Shown here piece by piece: positions 39,181 through 48,840 of a stretch of DNA of 64,000 nt (the first letter of the stretch is position 1; each line of letters starts with the position of its first letter). The position numbers and the translations under genes were made by a program. The stretch is from Frigoribacterium sp. SL97 (lineage in GTDB: Bacteria; Actinomycetota; Actinomycetes; Actinomycetales; Microbacteriaceae), in assembly GCF_026625765.1 (NCBI RefSeq), contig NZ_CP113062.1, forward strand, positions 2,170,001 to 2,234,000, in the 5' to 3' direction. Under the pieces are notes generated by a model. That model was given only the letters and a program-made list of their open reading frames with translations, searched no databases and was not told the origin of the DNA.

Positions 39181-39744
39181 CTAGAATTCGTCGTCGTCCG
39201 CGACCGCGGTCGCGACGGCCACCGGGGCGGCCACGGCGACGGGCGCCGGGGCGGCCGCAGCCACGGGGGCGGCGGCCGGAGCGGCCACCGCGACGGGCGC
39301 CGCAGCGGCGACCGGGGCCGCCACGGGAGCGGCGGCGGGCGCAGCCTGGGCGGCGGGGGCGGCCGGGGCCACCGTCGCGCCCTTGGCGTTCTTCGTGAAG
39401 ACTGTCGAGCCGAAGCGGATGGACCCGCCCAGCTCCTCGACCTCGAGCTCGATGGCCGTGCGCTTCTGGCCCTCGTGCTCGAAGTTGCGCTGCTTCAGGA
39501 GGCCCTGGGCGATGACGCGCGAGCCCTTCGCGAAGGACGCTGCGGCGTACTCGGCCGCGTCGCGCCAGAGGGTCGAGCGGAGGAACGTGGCCTCGCCGTC
39601 CTTCCACTGGCCCGAGTCCTTGTCGTAGATGCGGGGCGTCGACGCGATGGTGAAGTTCGCGACGGCGACGCCGGCCTGCGTGTGACGCAGCTCGATGTCG
39701 CTGGTCAGGTTGCCGACGATGGTGACGGGGATCTCTCCGGACAT
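39181..39744 (-). CDS. ssb: single-stranded DNA-binding protein
   Basis: 187 residues from ATG 39744. OB-fold N-terminal domain (about 1-110) with VTIVGNLTSDIELRHTQAGV, NFTIASTPR and LRSTLWRDAAEYAAASFAKG. Then a ~70-residue Ala/Pro/Val linker and acidic end ADDDEF in place of the usual DDDIPF protein-interaction tip. Coats single-stranded DNA during replication or conjugative transfer. Last gene of the dnaE-exonuclease-ssb group; a motif A lies about 100 nt upstream. Confidence 0.9.
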   Translation of the reverse strand: MSGEIPVTIVGNLTSDIELRHTQAGVAVANFTIASTPRIYDKDSGQWKDGEATFLRSTLWRDAAEYAAASFAKGSRVIAQGLLKQRNFEHEGQKRTAIELEVEELGGSIRFGSTVFTKNAKGATVAPAAPAAQAAPAAAPVAAPVAAAAPVAVAAPAAAPVAAAAPAPVAVAAPVAVATAVADDDEF

Positions 39745-39845
39745 GGTGTGTCTCTGCTTTCGTTTCGTATGGGTGGGCCGTTCCGGCCCGGGGATGGTGG
39801 TGCTGGTTCGAAGGTCGGAACGGGGTGTTCGTGCTTCGTAGGGTC

Positions 39846-39855
39846 CATGCGCGGC
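39846..39855 (-). promoter_or_regulatory. motif A copy, minus strand
   Basis: Exact copy between the exonuclease stop (39883) and ssb; no start at +8. Directly upstream is a small stem CCCTT/AAGGG. Confidence 0.5.
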
Positions 39856-39882
39856 ACCCTTCAAAAAGGGCCGCTTCGGTGT

Positions 39883-40758
39883 TCAGGCGGCGTCGATGGC
39901 ACCCTCCGAGGAGATCTGGGCCACGAGGCTGCGGCGCAGGCTGCTGAAGATCTCCATGTCGGAGACCCCCACCTCGCGCTGCAGGGTCGAGACGAGCAGG
40001 CGGGCGATGTTGGACAGCGCCTTCGTCTGACGTTCGAGGTTCATGGAGGAGCTGAGCACGTCGGCGACGGCGTCCTCACCGGCAGTGCGCTGCTCGAGGG
40101 AGGCGAGCATGCCGAGGATGTCGTCCACCGGGCCGACGTACTTCGTCTCCGCGGGGGCTTCCTCGGCGGCGACCGCCAGGGCGTTGCGCTGGAAGAGTTC
40201 GAAGAACGCCCGCAGCTCGCGGAGGCTGCACGCGATGTCGACGTCGGCGCGGTGGTTCTTCTCCGCGTTCGCCTCGACGAGGTCGGTGCCAGTCGCGGCC
40301 TTGTAGGTGCGGCGCAGGATGCCGGCCTCGAGGATCTCCCGATCGTGGAAGTAGGCAGCCAGGCTGGGGGTGTGACGGCGCAGGAAGCGCAGGTCGCAGT
40401 GCCAGACGCCGGAGCCTCCGAGCACGAGCTGGTACTCGTGTTCGAAGGAGTCGATGAGGGCGATGATTGCCTGCTCGGCGTCTGCGATGGTCGGGAGCGT
40501 GTTGCCGTACTGGCCCGCCTCGAGCTCGGCGAGCAGGCCGTTGGCCTGGTGCATCGAGGTGACGATGGGGTTGGAGTGGATGCGGTCGAGGCCGTGCAGT
40601 CGGGGGCGGACGACGATCTTCTGGTCGAAGAGGGGCGTGAGGTCCGACGTCGTGCCGATGACGCCGATTTCGACGATGTCGTCGAGCTGCGTCTCGAGGC
40701 CGGTCAGCTCGAGGTCGATGAGGACGTAGCGGAGCTTGTCGGAGGTGGGGAGGTTCAT
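39883..40758 (-). CDS. DEDDh 3'-5' exonuclease (oligoribonuclease/DnaQ-like)
   Basis: 291 residues from ATG 40758. YVLIDLELTGLETQLDDIVE holds the first two catalytic acids (as in WIDLEMTGL of oligoribonuclease), VWHCDLRFL the third, and NHRADVDIACSLREL the H-x4-D. The C-terminal ~110 residues are helical and extra to the family. Next to dnaE it is probably the replicative proofreading subunit of the element; an oligoribonuclease role is the alternative. Start set by motif A. Confidence 0.8.
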   Translation of the reverse strand: MNLPTSDKLRYVLIDLELTGLETQLDDIVEIGVIGTTSDLTPLFDQKIVVRPRLHGLDRIHSNPIVTSMHQANGLLAELEAGQYGNTLPTIADAEQAIIALIDSFEHEYQLVLGGSGVWHCDLRFLRRHTPSLAAYFHDREILEAGILRRTYKAATGTDLVEANAEKNHRADVDIACSLRELRAFFELFQRNALAVAAEEAPAETKYVGPVDDILGMLASLEQRTAGEDAVADVLSSSMNLERQTKALSNIARLLVSTLQREVGVSDMEIFSSLRRSLVAQISSEGAIDAA

Positions 40759-40766
40759 GCCCACCT

Positions 40767-40776
40767 CATGCGCGGC
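40767..40776 (-). promoter_or_regulatory. motif A copy, minus strand
   Basis: Exact copy inside the dnaE-exonuclease gap, ATG (40758) exactly 8 nt downstream. Confidence 0.65.
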
Positions 40777-40781
40777 ACGCT

Positions 40782-43700
40782 TCATGAGAGCCGCAGGCCG
40801 CCCATGAAGGACGACGCCGGGGTCCAGCTGACAGGCTTCGGGCCCGCCTCCACGGGCACAGGCGACGACCCGAATGCGGGCCCGCGGTCCACCGGCTCGG
40901 CCGCCGTCCCGAGGAGCGCAGCGATCGCCGCATCATCCTGAGCGGCCTCGTCGAGTTCCTCGGTAGCCGGCGGGGTGACGTCAGGCGTCACGGGCGCTTC
41001 GACGGGCAGCTCGGCGACCTGGTCGGCCGCAGCCCACGGGTCGTCGGGCGCGCTGTCAAAAGGGGTGACCAGCTCCTGCCGGGGTGCGCTGCTGGTGAGG
41101 TCGGTCGGCGCGTCGTAGGGGTCCTCCGGCGTCTGGTCGATGGTGACGGGAGCGGTCGGCAGCGGCGGTGCGACCGGTGGTGCTGTCAGCTCCGGCTCCG
41201 GCTCGGCGGGGGCAGGCGCCGGCTCGTCGCTGCTCTTCTCGCCTGGGCGCCGCACCTTCGGCGGCAGGCTGGTGCCCTTGCGCGGCTTCGGCGGCAGCTT
41301 GAGCAGGTCGAGCGCGGGGACCTCGGGCAGGTCACCGGTTTGGGCGGCAGCCGAGGCGGTGAGCGCGTCGATGAACGAGCCGGTCGGCTGATCATTGACC
41401 GGGATGGGGAAGACCTGGCGGACCATCATCTCCTTGGTGATGAGGGTCTCGATGACGTTGCCCTCCTCGTCCTCGATCTCCTGCTCACGCATGGTGACGT
41501 TGCCGGCGAGGGCGACGATGGAGCCGACTTCGGGGGTGACTTCGACCTTCTTGAGGTTGGTGTCCCACATGACGCCGCTGATGCGGATGCCGGAGTTCTC
41601 GAGGGTGATGTTGGCGCGGCGGCCCTTCGAGTAGGCGGACTCCGACCACGCTCCGAGGAGGCCGGCGACGAAGACGGGCGCACCGTCGCTGTCGGGGACG
41701 CGGCGGATGCTGACGGGCTTCTCGCCGACGTTGTCGACGTAGCTCGCACCGGGGCGGGAGAACGCCTGGATGTCCTGGCGGTACTCGCGGACGGGGTGGA
41801 CGCCGAGCGAGAGACCGAGCAGCTTCCGCTGACGGGTGGCCAGCTCGAGGATGCTCCATTCCGCGTCGGGGATGGTGATGTCGGGGCGGTCCTTGACGGC
41901 CCGGGCGACCATGATCTGCCCGAGCCTGGGGCCGAACGCGTCGCACGCGCCGGACTCGATGAGCCCTTCGATGCTCGCGATCGACACCTTCTGGGTCATG
42001 TTCCCGTCGGTGAGCTTGTGCACGAGGTCGGCGAGCGTGCTGTACGGGAGCGCGACGCGGTCGCGAACCTCGACGACGAGCTCGCCGAGCGCGCCGACAC
42101 CCTTGATCTCGGAGAGCCCGAGGCGGACCTGCATGTCGCCGGCCGGGCGGGTGACCTTCTGCGACTCGTTGACGTCGGGCGGGAGGATGCTGATGCCCTC
42201 ACCGGACAGTGCCTCGATGGCCGAGAGCCGCTTGTCGTCGGCGTCGGTGACGGCGAGGATGGCGGCGCCGTACTCGGCCGGCCAGTTGGCCTTGAGGTAG
42301 GCGGTGATGTACGCCAGCTGCGCGTAGGCGGCGCTGTGCGAGGCGTTGAAGAGGTAGGCGGCCGAGCCCTTCATGGCCTCGATGATCCTCATGGCCGTCT
42401 CGCGGGTGAAGACGATGCTGGTCACGTTGCCGGCGTCGTCTCTGAACTCCTGCGTGGCGCCCTCGAGGAACATGGCGCTGACCTCGTCCATGAGCTTCTT
42501 GTTCTTCTTGCCGACGGCCTTGCGCAGCTTCGAACGCTTCTTGGCGTCGAAGCCAGCAACAACGGCGCCGAGGCGCATCAGCTGCTCCTGGAAGACCCAC
42601 ACCCCGTAGGTCTCGCCGAGGACCGTCGCGAGAGCTGCCTGCTCGGCGGGGTCGTTCGTGAACTGGTCGTAGCTGACAGGGAGGAGGCCTGCCTTGCGCT
42701 GGGCGTAGAGCTGGTCCATCTGGGCGGCGAGAGGCCCGGGGCGGAACAAGGCGATGATGGCGGAGAGGTCGGTGAGGCAGTCGGGGGAGACGGAGCGGGA
42801 CACGTTCTGCATGCCGGAGGAGTCCATCTGGAAGATGCCTGCCGTGCGACCGGTCTTGAAGATGTTCCAGGCAGCCGCGACGCGGGGGTCGCCCTTGGTG
42901 TTGGGGTGCGGGATGCGTCGCGGGTCGATGACCTCGCCGGTCGTCGCCTCGATGTTGGCGATGGCGGTGGAGACGATGTCGAGGTTGCGGATGGAGAGCA
43001 CGTCGAGCTTGAGCAGCCCCATGCCGGGGAGGTCACCGACGTCGGGGGCGTCCCAGGCGGTGATGAGCCGGAGGGCTTCTCCGCCCTTCTTGGAGCGGTC
43101 ACGTCGAAGCGGGACGAGTCCGCGGAGCGGTTCGGTGGAGATGAGGATGCCGCAGGCGTGGATGCCCTGGCCCTTGAGGGTGCCTTCCATCTTGCGGGCG
43201 AGCTCGACGACGCGGGCGCCGTCGTCGCCGGTCTTGCTGAGCTCGTCGCGGAACTTCTCGGAGGCTCCGTTGTCGGTGTCGTCGAGTTCGGCGAAGGAGA
43301 AGACGCCGCCGGCAGCGCCGGACGGCACGACCTTCGTGAGGCGCGCGCCGATGGCGGGCAGCTCGAGGACTCGGGCTGCGTCCTTGATGGCGGCCTTGGT
43401 GCGGGCGACGCCGTGGGTGCCGATTCGGGCGACGGCTTCGACGCCCCACTTGTAGGCGAGGTAGGCGCGGACGCGCTCGACGTACCGCAGCTCGAAGTCG
43501 ATGTCGATGTCGGGCATGTCGGCGCGGCCGGGCTCCATGAAACGCTCGAACAGCAGGTTGTTCTCGAGCGGGTCGATGTCGACGATCTCGAGCAGGTAGG
43601 AGAAGAGGCTGCCGGCCGCGGACCCTCGACCGGGGCCGACGAGGATGCCGCCCTCGATGGTTGGCCAGCCGGGGAGGTTGCCGTCCTCGCGAGCCCAGCG

Positions 43701-44852
43701 GATGAGGTCCTCGACCATGAAGAAGTAGGGCAGGAAGCCCTGGTCGTCGATGATCTTGAGCTCCATCAGGAGCCGCTCCTTGACGACGCCTTCGATCTTC
43801 GTCCCGAGGTGGGGGCGCTTGGCGAGGCCGACACGGCAGAGGTGCTTGGCGAAGGCCATGTCGGTGGCGAACCCCTCGGGGAGGGGGAAGCGCGGGAGGC
43901 GGATGCGGGCCTCGGGGAGGATGTCCTCTTCGAATAGCCCGGCGATGGCCACGGTGTTGTCGCAGGCGACCTGCCACCACGGCTCGGGTCGAAGGGCGCG
44001 CATCTCCTCTTCGGTGCGGACGTGGTAGCCACGGCCGTGGAACTGGAAGCGCTTGGGGTCGCTCAGGGCCTTGCCGGAAGAGACGGCGAGCCAGGCGGCG
44101 TGGGCCTCGAACTCTTCGTCGTTCGTGTAGTGGGAGTCGTTGGTGGCGACGATGGGCAGCTGGTACTCGGCGGCGAGGGCGACGACGTCGGGGATGCACG
44201 CGGACTCGGCTTCGATGCCGTGCTCCATGATCTCGACGAAGACCTTGTCGTGGCCGACGGCGTCGATGATGCGGTCGAGGTTCATCCGTGCCTGCTCGAC
44301 GGCGCCGCGGCTCATGGGGCCGAGGACGGGTCCACCGAGGCAGCCGGTGAGCACGATGAGGCCCTCGGAGTACTCCTTCAGGAGCTTGTAGTCGATGCGG
44401 GGCTTGTTCCAGTAGCCGGTCTCCTCGGCGATGTCCATGATGGACGCGAGGTTCCGCCAGCCGATAGCGTTCGTGGCGAAGATCGTGAGGTGCTCGTAGT
44501 TCTTCGTCTTCGTGACGGACGCTGCGGAGCCCTCGTCGTCGTCGGCTGCGGAGACGTCGTCGCGCTCGACCTGCACGGACTCGCGGACACCGCGGTCGGG
44601 CTCGTCGCGCCAGTCGGCCATGACGGCGAGGTACGCCTCGACGCCGATGAGGGGCTTGATACCGTTGGCCTTCGCCGCGCGGTTCAGTCGCCAGGCACCA
44701 CCGAGGTCACCGTGGTCTGTGACGGCGAAGGCAACCTGCCCTTCGCTGGCGACCTTGGCGCAAGCCTCTTCGATGTTCGTCATGCCGTCGAGGGGCGAGA
44801 ACTCAGTGTGGACGTGCAGGTGCACGAAGCCGGCGGTGGTGGCGTTGCTCAT
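40782..44852 (-). CDS. dnaE: DNA polymerase III alpha subunit
   Basis: 1356 residues from ATG 44852. PHP domain (VHLHVHTEFSPLDG, VTDHGDLGG, LIGVEAYL) at 1-300; polymerase core with PDIDIDFE and the third catalytic Asp in KLDVLSIRNLDIV; then fingers, tandem helix-hairpin-helix region and an OB-like domain (RANITLENSGIRISGVMWDT). The last ~200 residues are a Pro/Asp/Glu-rich disordered tail. Typical DnaE length is ~1170, so the tail is extra. Start by motif A. A replicative polymerase on a conjugative element implies its replication is partly independent of the host. Confidence 0.93.
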   Translation of the reverse strand: MSNATTAGFVHLHVHTEFSPLDGMTNIEEACAKVASEGQVAFAVTDHGDLGGAWRLNRAAKANGIKPLIGVEAYLAVMADWRDEPDRGVRESVQVERDDVSAADDDEGSAASVTKTKNYEHLTIFATNAIGWRNLASIMDIAEETGYWNKPRIDYKLLKEYSEGLIVLTGCLGGPVLGPMSRGAVEQARMNLDRIIDAVGHDKVFVEIMEHGIEAESACIPDVVALAAEYQLPIVATNDSHYTNDEEFEAHAAWLAVSSGKALSDPKRFQFHGRGYHVRTEEEMRALRPEPWWQVACDNTVAIAGLFEEDILPEARIRLPRFPLPEGFATDMAFAKHLCRVGLAKRPHLGTKIEGVVKERLLMELKIIDDQGFLPYFFMVEDLIRWAREDGNLPGWPTIEGGILVGPGRGSAAGSLFSYLLEIVDIDPLENNLLFERFMEPGRADMPDIDIDFELRYVERVRAYLAYKWGVEAVARIGTHGVARTKAAIKDAARVLELPAIGARLTKVVPSGAAGGVFSFAELDDTDNGASEKFRDELSKTGDDGARVVELARKMEGTLKGQGIHACGILISTEPLRGLVPLRRDRSKKGGEALRLITAWDAPDVGDLPGMGLLKLDVLSIRNLDIVSTAIANIEATTGEVIDPRRIPHPNTKGDPRVAAAWNIFKTGRTAGIFQMDSSGMQNVSRSVSPDCLTDLSAIIALFRPGPLAAQMDQLYAQRKAGLLPVSYDQFTNDPAEQAALATVLGETYGVWVFQEQLMRLGAVVAGFDAKKRSKLRKAVGKKNKKLMDEVSAMFLEGATQEFRDDAGNVTSIVFTRETAMRIIEAMKGSAAYLFNASHSAAYAQLAYITAYLKANWPAEYGAAILAVTDADDKRLSAIEALSGEGISILPPDVNESQKVTRPAGDMQVRLGLSEIKGVGALGELVVEVRDRVALPYSTLADLVHKLTDGNMTQKVSIASIEGLIESGACDAFGPRLGQIMVARAVKDRPDITIPDAEWSILELATRQRKLLGLSLGVHPVREYRQDIQAFSRPGASYVDNVGEKPVSIRRVPDSDGAPVFVAGLLGAWSESAYSKGRRANITLENSGIRISGVMWDTNLKKVEVTPEVGSIVALAGNVTMREQEIEDEEGNVIETLITKEMMVRQVFPIPVNDQPTGSFIDALTASAAAQTGDLPEVPALDLLKLPPKPRKGTSLPPKVRRPGEKSSDEPAPAPAEPEPELTAPPVAPPLPTAPVTIDQTPEDPYDAPTDLTSSAPRQELVTPFDSAPDDPWAAADQVAELPVEAPVTPDVTPPATEELDEAAQDDAAIAALLGTAAEPVDRGPAFGSSPVPVEAGPKPVSWTPASSFMGGLRLS

Positions 44853-44860
44853 GGTGACTC

Positions 44861-44870
44861 CATGCGCGGC
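44861..44870 (-). promoter_or_regulatory. motif A copy, minus strand
   Basis: Exact copy; dnaE ATG (44852) exactly 8 nt downstream. Confidence 0.7.
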
Positions 44871-44925
44871 AGGTCTCATCCGTGCGGATGTGCTCGAGCC
44901 GCACCCGTTCGGGGTGGTCGTTCGG

Positions 44926-44931
44926 TAGAAT
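44926..44931 (+). promoter_or_regulatory. host-type -10 box TAGAAT (leaderless)
   Basis: TAGAAT then 6 nt to the ATG at 44938. The closest match to TATAAT in the replication region. Confidence 0.55.
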
Positions 44932-44937
44932 GTTCGA

Positions 44938-45192
44938 ATGCCAGATGACACAGGTGAGGCCCCTCAGCCACTTCCCCGGCGCATGACGAAGGAGGAGCTA
45001 GAGGCCATGAAGGACGTGGAGCTCGCTCGGTTCCACGACATCGCGTCAGAGATGTCCGCCGACAGAGCCCGGTATCCCGACGACGTGCGCGGGCTTGCCG
45101 GCAGCGAAGAGCAGGCTGCCCTCGTCGTCATCAAGGAGCGGGAGCGCCGGCTAGGACGGAAGCTCCCCACCCGTCGCCCCCGGCTCTACTAG
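44938..45192 (+). CDS. hypothetical small charged protein
   Basis: 84 residues, very charged and helical (RMTKEELEAMKDVELARFHD, EEQAALVVIKERERRLGRKL). Overlaps the end of the minus-strand nuclease by 4 bases, tail to tail. Could be a DNA-mimic or regulator. No family recognised. Confidence 0.55.
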   Translation: MPDDTGEAPQPLPRRMTKEELEAMKDVELARFHDIASEMSADRARYPDDVRGLAGSEEQAALVVIKERERRLGRKLPTRRPRLY

Positions 45193-45815
45193 GGCATTGG
45201 CCACAGTTCGGCGATGCTGAACAGCGCCCTCGCCGCGGCCGCCTCCTCCGCCTCGAGCTGCGCGAGCCGTTCCGGAATGGTCGGCACGACGTACTCGCCC
45301 GGGTGCGCCTCGCGGTACCGGCGGTAGGCGTCAAGCCAGACACGCATCGGTGCGACGTATATGGCGTCCGTACCGCCGCGCTCGACCCTGGCGACCTGCG
45401 AGCCCGTGACGGCGAGCTTGGCCCAGTCGGCGGCGGCCGTGGCCGCCTTGAAGATGACCGGGTCGTCCACCGGCTCGGGCCACTCGACGACTGACGCCAG
45501 CCAGCGCTCCTGCTTCGGAGGCCGGGCGTTGTGCAGCTTCACCATCCCGAGCGCGAAGGTCTTCTCGCCGTTCGCTGCCTGGTCGACGGACGTCCGGGCG
45601 GCGTCGTAGAGCGCTGCACTGAGCGCGGCCGGGGCGTAGGCCTTGACCTGCACCGCGACGTCTTCGAAGACCCAGAGGTCGCCGACGTCTTCCTTGCGGC
45701 CGGCGCCGAGCATGCGCTTCGGGCGAGCGACGACGAGGTCCGGGCACACGGCATTGAAGTGCTCGGTCGCATCCAGCTCGGCCTTGTCGCCCTTGGCCTT
45801 GCTGCGGTTAGCCAT
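45189..45815 (-). CDS. Holliday-junction-resolvase-like PD-(D/E)XK nuclease
   Basis: 208 residues from ATG 45815. KGDKAELDATEHFN, then VVARPKRMLGAGRKEDVGDL and VAVQVKAY give the E ... D ... (E/Q)-x-K core of Hjc-type resolvases; the usual acidic residue before V-K is Gln here (AVQVKAY). Helical C-terminus. Overlaps the primase-helicase stop by 8 bases, so it is co-translated and probably processes replication or recombination intermediates. Confidence 0.65.
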   Translation of the reverse strand: MANRSKAKGDKAELDATEHFNAVCPDLVVARPKRMLGAGRKEDVGDLWVFEDVAVQVKAYAPAALSAALYDAARTSVDQAANGEKTFALGMVKLHNARPPKQERWLASVVEWPEPVDDPVIFKAATAAADWAKLAVTGSQVARVERGGTDAIYVAPMRVWLDAYRRYREAHPGEYVVPTIPERLAQLEAEEAAAARALFSIAELWPMP

Positions 45816-48800
45816 CGGAGTTGCCGAGCAGGGTGTCGAGGTGGACGGGCACGCCGCGCATCGGCCGGCCGTCGACCCGGAACATCTTGTTGACCCGGCT
45901 GCCGTCACGGCCGCGCGAGGCGTAGTGCGGGTGGATGAGGCCCTCGTTCCAGAGGCTGCCGAACGACGTCGACGCCGCGGTTCCCGGCGGCAGGAGAGCC
46001 GGGCTCCAGCGGGACGCAATTTCGAAGGCTGCCTTGTGGTCGAACATCACGACATCGACGGCGGTGTCGCCGGCGGCTGCGGTGATGTAGCCGATTGCGA
46101 CGCCGGCCGGGCGGAACTTGTCCTGGCCGTCCTGCTGCCACCCGAGGAGCCGGTTGGTGCCGGCGTGGTCGCCGCTGATGGGAGGGGTGTTGGGGTCGCT
46201 GGCGTTGAGGAGGTGAGCGCGACCGGTGAGGAGGGCGTGGCGGATGGCGTCGAGGGTCGCTCGGCCGGGGGTCGCTTCTCCCTGCGTGGCGAAGCCGGCC
46301 ATGACGATCTTGGCGATGCGCTGCGGCAGGTTCGACTCGTCCTCGGGGTTGAACAGCGCCAGGATCTCGGTCGCGCCGACCATCTCGGCGAGGATGTGCA
46401 GTGGCGCGAGGCCGAGCATGAGGTCGACGGCCATCTCCACGTGACGCTGGTCGGACTTGCCCTCGACCTTGGCTTCGGCGATGGTCTCGCGGGCTGCGGC
46501 GGCGAAGTTGCCCTTCAGCACCTCGACCTGCTCGATCATCTCGGTCCAGCCGTTCAGGACGGCCAGGTGCTGCATGGCCTGCACCGAGGCGGTCATGAGG
46601 CGGCCGGGCGTGCCGCTGTGGTCACGGAAGTCGTTCATCGTCTCCACGACGCCGTCGCGGAGCGAGTTCTTGTCGAGGTTGAGGATGATCGTGCGGTCGC
46701 GGACCGAGTTGATGCTGTGCTCGTTCTCGGCAGTGGCGATGAGCAGGGCGCGAGGCGTGAAGACCTCGCGAGCACGCAGCTCGGTGCCGGAGCGACGCTT
46801 TGCGGTGCGGTTGTGGACGTTGCGGATGATGTCGCCGGACTTCGCCATCTCGAGGGCGCTCTGCTTGGCGTCGGCGGACGGCGCCAGGTCGTCCATGACC
46901 CAGATGTTGGTCTGCGAGAGGGCCTGCTCGACGGACGCGTTGGTGTCCTTCATCGAGCCGGGGAGCGACTTGTTCGTCCACGTCTTGCGGGCCTGGTGGA
47001 AGGCGAGGATCTGGGCGACGGTCCACGACTTGCCCTGGCCGGGAGGGCCCTGGACCCAGAGGCAGGTCGTGCAGGCCACGGGGACGGAGGGGCGGAGCCC
47101 GGCGGCCATGACGACCCCGGCGACGTTGATGTCGTTCCAGGGGGCGAGCTCGATGTAGTGCTTGAAGAGGTTGTTGAGGTCGGCGCGGACCTGGGCCTTC
47201 CACTCGTCGCTGAGGATGTCACCGGGGATGCTCGGCAGGCTGAACTTGGCCGCGCCGGGCAGAGCAGTTTCGCCGACGCCGGGCAGCGTGCGGTCCTGGT
47301 CGTGCTTCGACGGGGAGATCACAGTGCGGCCGGAGATGAACGAGCAGACGGTGGAGTTCTCCACGGGCACCCAGCCCATGGTCGTCCAGCTGACGTTCTC
47401 GGCGACGGGGATCTCCTTGTTGTCCTTGATGGCCGAGAGCCACTCGAGCCCCTTGCGCGGCGGCCACTCGGAGTGCAGCAGGAGGTTCTGCGGGATGACG
47501 GCCTTCTTCTTGTCCCACTCCGACGGCGGGTACATGAGGATGGTGGACGGTCCCGTGACGACGGCCTGTGCGGGGGTGTCGTCGTCGTTGATCCACTTGA
47601 GCTCGATGCGGCAGGTGGTCATGGCCGAGGCCTCTGCCTCGTCGACGCCTTCGCCGAAGCGAGCGGTCTCGATTTCGAGGTCGGTCGGTGCGCGGTGGGT
47701 CTCCACCGTGACGACGCGTCCACCGATGTTGTAGCGCAGCTCCCACTGGCCCGGCCCCGGCTTGCCGTCGAAGCCGACAGCACCGGCGGTGAACTCCTGA
47801 ACGGAGGTGCCGTCCTCTGACACCTTCCATGTGCCCGTGGGGACGTCGTCGCGTGAGCGCGCCGGCGCGTCTGGCAGCTCGAGACGAAGGCGGTCGAGGA
47901 TGTCGTTCCAGTCACCGTGACGGGCGAGGAAGTCGTCGATGCCGACCTTGTCGGTCTTGGCGCTTCCGCTGGTGAGCTCGAGCAGTTCGCCGTCGAGGTC
48001 GACGCTGAGGTCGACCAGCTTGACGTTGGCCTTGCGCCCGCGGGCGAAGCCCCAGAGGTTGTTGGCCTGAGACCAGACGTTCCAGTTGCTGTCGATGTCG
48101 CCGTCGAAGGCGAGGAGCAGCTCTCGGTCGGCGAGCCGGAGGCTCACCCACACGTCGTTGTTCTTCCAGTTGCCGACGCCGACGAACGACAGGATGGTCA
48201 CGCGGTTGTGCGCGGGCACCTTCATCATCAGCTCGCGGAGTCGCGTGACGGCGTCGGTACGCGACATGCGTCCCTGGGGGTTGAGCTCGTCGTCGCCGAC
48301 TCCGTTGGCGCGGATCAGCGCGGTCAGGGCGGCGTCGCCCTTGAGGACGCCCTCCGTGATGAGCAGACGCGGCGACGAGGTGAACCACTCGGCGGGGGTG
48401 CCCGGGTTGGTGTCGATGACCGACTCGCTGCCGGCGAGGTTCTCGTACTTGACGATCTTGCCCGTGCCGGGGTTCGTGCGCGGGTGGCTGGGGCGGAGCT
48501 GCATCGACGACGAGGCCGGGAAGAGCCCGCTCTCGTGCATCTGCGCGTTGAGGTCGGCGCGGTACCAGTGCAGCACCATCGCCTCGCCCTCCTTGGTGGC
48601 GCCGAGTACCTGGCTGTGGGCGCGGGAGTTTGCGGACCCGAGCTGGTGGTGCTTCGCGAAGTCCCTGACCTGGCTGTTCTCGAGGGTCTCGTAGCCGCGG
48701 GCGAGGGCGACGAGGGGTGCAACGCCGGACGCGGCGAGCTTGCGGGCGCCGGTGAAGGTGACGAGCGGGGCGTAGTCGTCCGGCTCCCAAGGAGTCAGCG

Positions 48801-48825
48801 GGTGAGTCGAAGTCTGGGTGGTCAT
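45808..48825 (-). CDS. TOPRIM primase-helicase
   Basis: 1005 residues from ATG 48825 with a strong GGAGG. TOPRIM domain at about 153-250 (RLLITEGVLKGDAALTAL; LLLAFDGDID), as in DUF3854 plasmid/phage replication proteins; helicase domain at about 560-900 with Walker A GPPGQGKS (593-600) and Walker B IWVMDDLAP (641-649), of the DUF927/superfamily 3-like kind. It likely primes and unwinds at the element's origin. Divergent from the ParA-like operon, sharing an identical leader. First gene of an operon with the resolvase-like nuclease. Confidence 0.8.
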   Translation of the reverse strand: MTTQTSTHPLTPWEPDDYAPLVTFTGARKLAASGVAPLVALARGYETLENSQVRDFAKHHQLGSANSRAHSQVLGATKEGEAMVLHWYRADLNAQMHESGLFPASSSMQLRPSHPRTNPGTGKIVKYENLAGSESVIDTNPGTPAEWFTSSPRLLITEGVLKGDAALTALIRANGVGDDELNPQGRMSRTDAVTRLRELMMKVPAHNRVTILSFVGVGNWKNNDVWVSLRLADRELLLAFDGDIDSNWNVWSQANNLWGFARGRKANVKLVDLSVDLDGELLELTSGSAKTDKVGIDDFLARHGDWNDILDRLRLELPDAPARSRDDVPTGTWKVSEDGTSVQEFTAGAVGFDGKPGPGQWELRYNIGGRVVTVETHRAPTDLEIETARFGEGVDEAEASAMTTCRIELKWINDDDTPAQAVVTGPSTILMYPPSEWDKKKAVIPQNLLLHSEWPPRKGLEWLSAIKDNKEIPVAENVSWTTMGWVPVENSTVCSFISGRTVISPSKHDQDRTLPGVGETALPGAAKFSLPSIPGDILSDEWKAQVRADLNNLFKHYIELAPWNDINVAGVVMAAGLRPSVPVACTTCLWVQGPPGQGKSWTVAQILAFHQARKTWTNKSLPGSMKDTNASVEQALSQTNIWVMDDLAPSADAKQSALEMAKSGDIIRNVHNRTAKRRSGTELRAREVFTPRALLIATAENEHSINSVRDRTIILNLDKNSLRDGVVETMNDFRDHSGTPGRLMTASVQAMQHLAVLNGWTEMIEQVEVLKGNFAAAARETIAEAKVEGKSDQRHVEMAVDLMLGLAPLHILAEMVGATEILALFNPEDESNLPQRIAKIVMAGFATQGEATPGRATLDAIRHALLTGRAHLLNASDPNTPPISGDHAGTNRLLGWQQDGQDKFRPAGVAIGYITAAAGDTAVDVVMFDHKAAFEIASRWSPALLPPGTAASTSFGSLWNEGLIHPHYASRGRDGSRVNKMFRVDGRPMRGVPVHLDTLLGNSDG

Positions 48826-48840
48826 ACCTCCTCTGTGCGG
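48817..48840 (-). repeat. inverted repeat, left arm (start and leader of primase gene)
   Basis: 24 bases perfectly inverted at 49039-49062. Covers CCGCACAGAGGAGGT, the ATG and two following codons of the primase gene. Confidence 0.85.

Noticed and set aside
39200..39375. GC-rich repeats resembling a CRISPR or satellite
   Set aside because: They encode the Ala/Pro/Val linker of SSB. No direct repeats with unique spacers were seen anywhere in the window.
41340..43937. 865-residue open frame antisense to dnaE
   Set aside because: Composition is Gly/Asp/Glu/Val-rich without domains; it is the usual shadow frame opposite a GC-rich gene. dnaE has clear catalytic motifs.
45643..47820. 725-residue open frame antisense to the primase-helicase
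   Set aside because: Shadow of a gene with TOPRIM and Walker motifs; low-complexity product.
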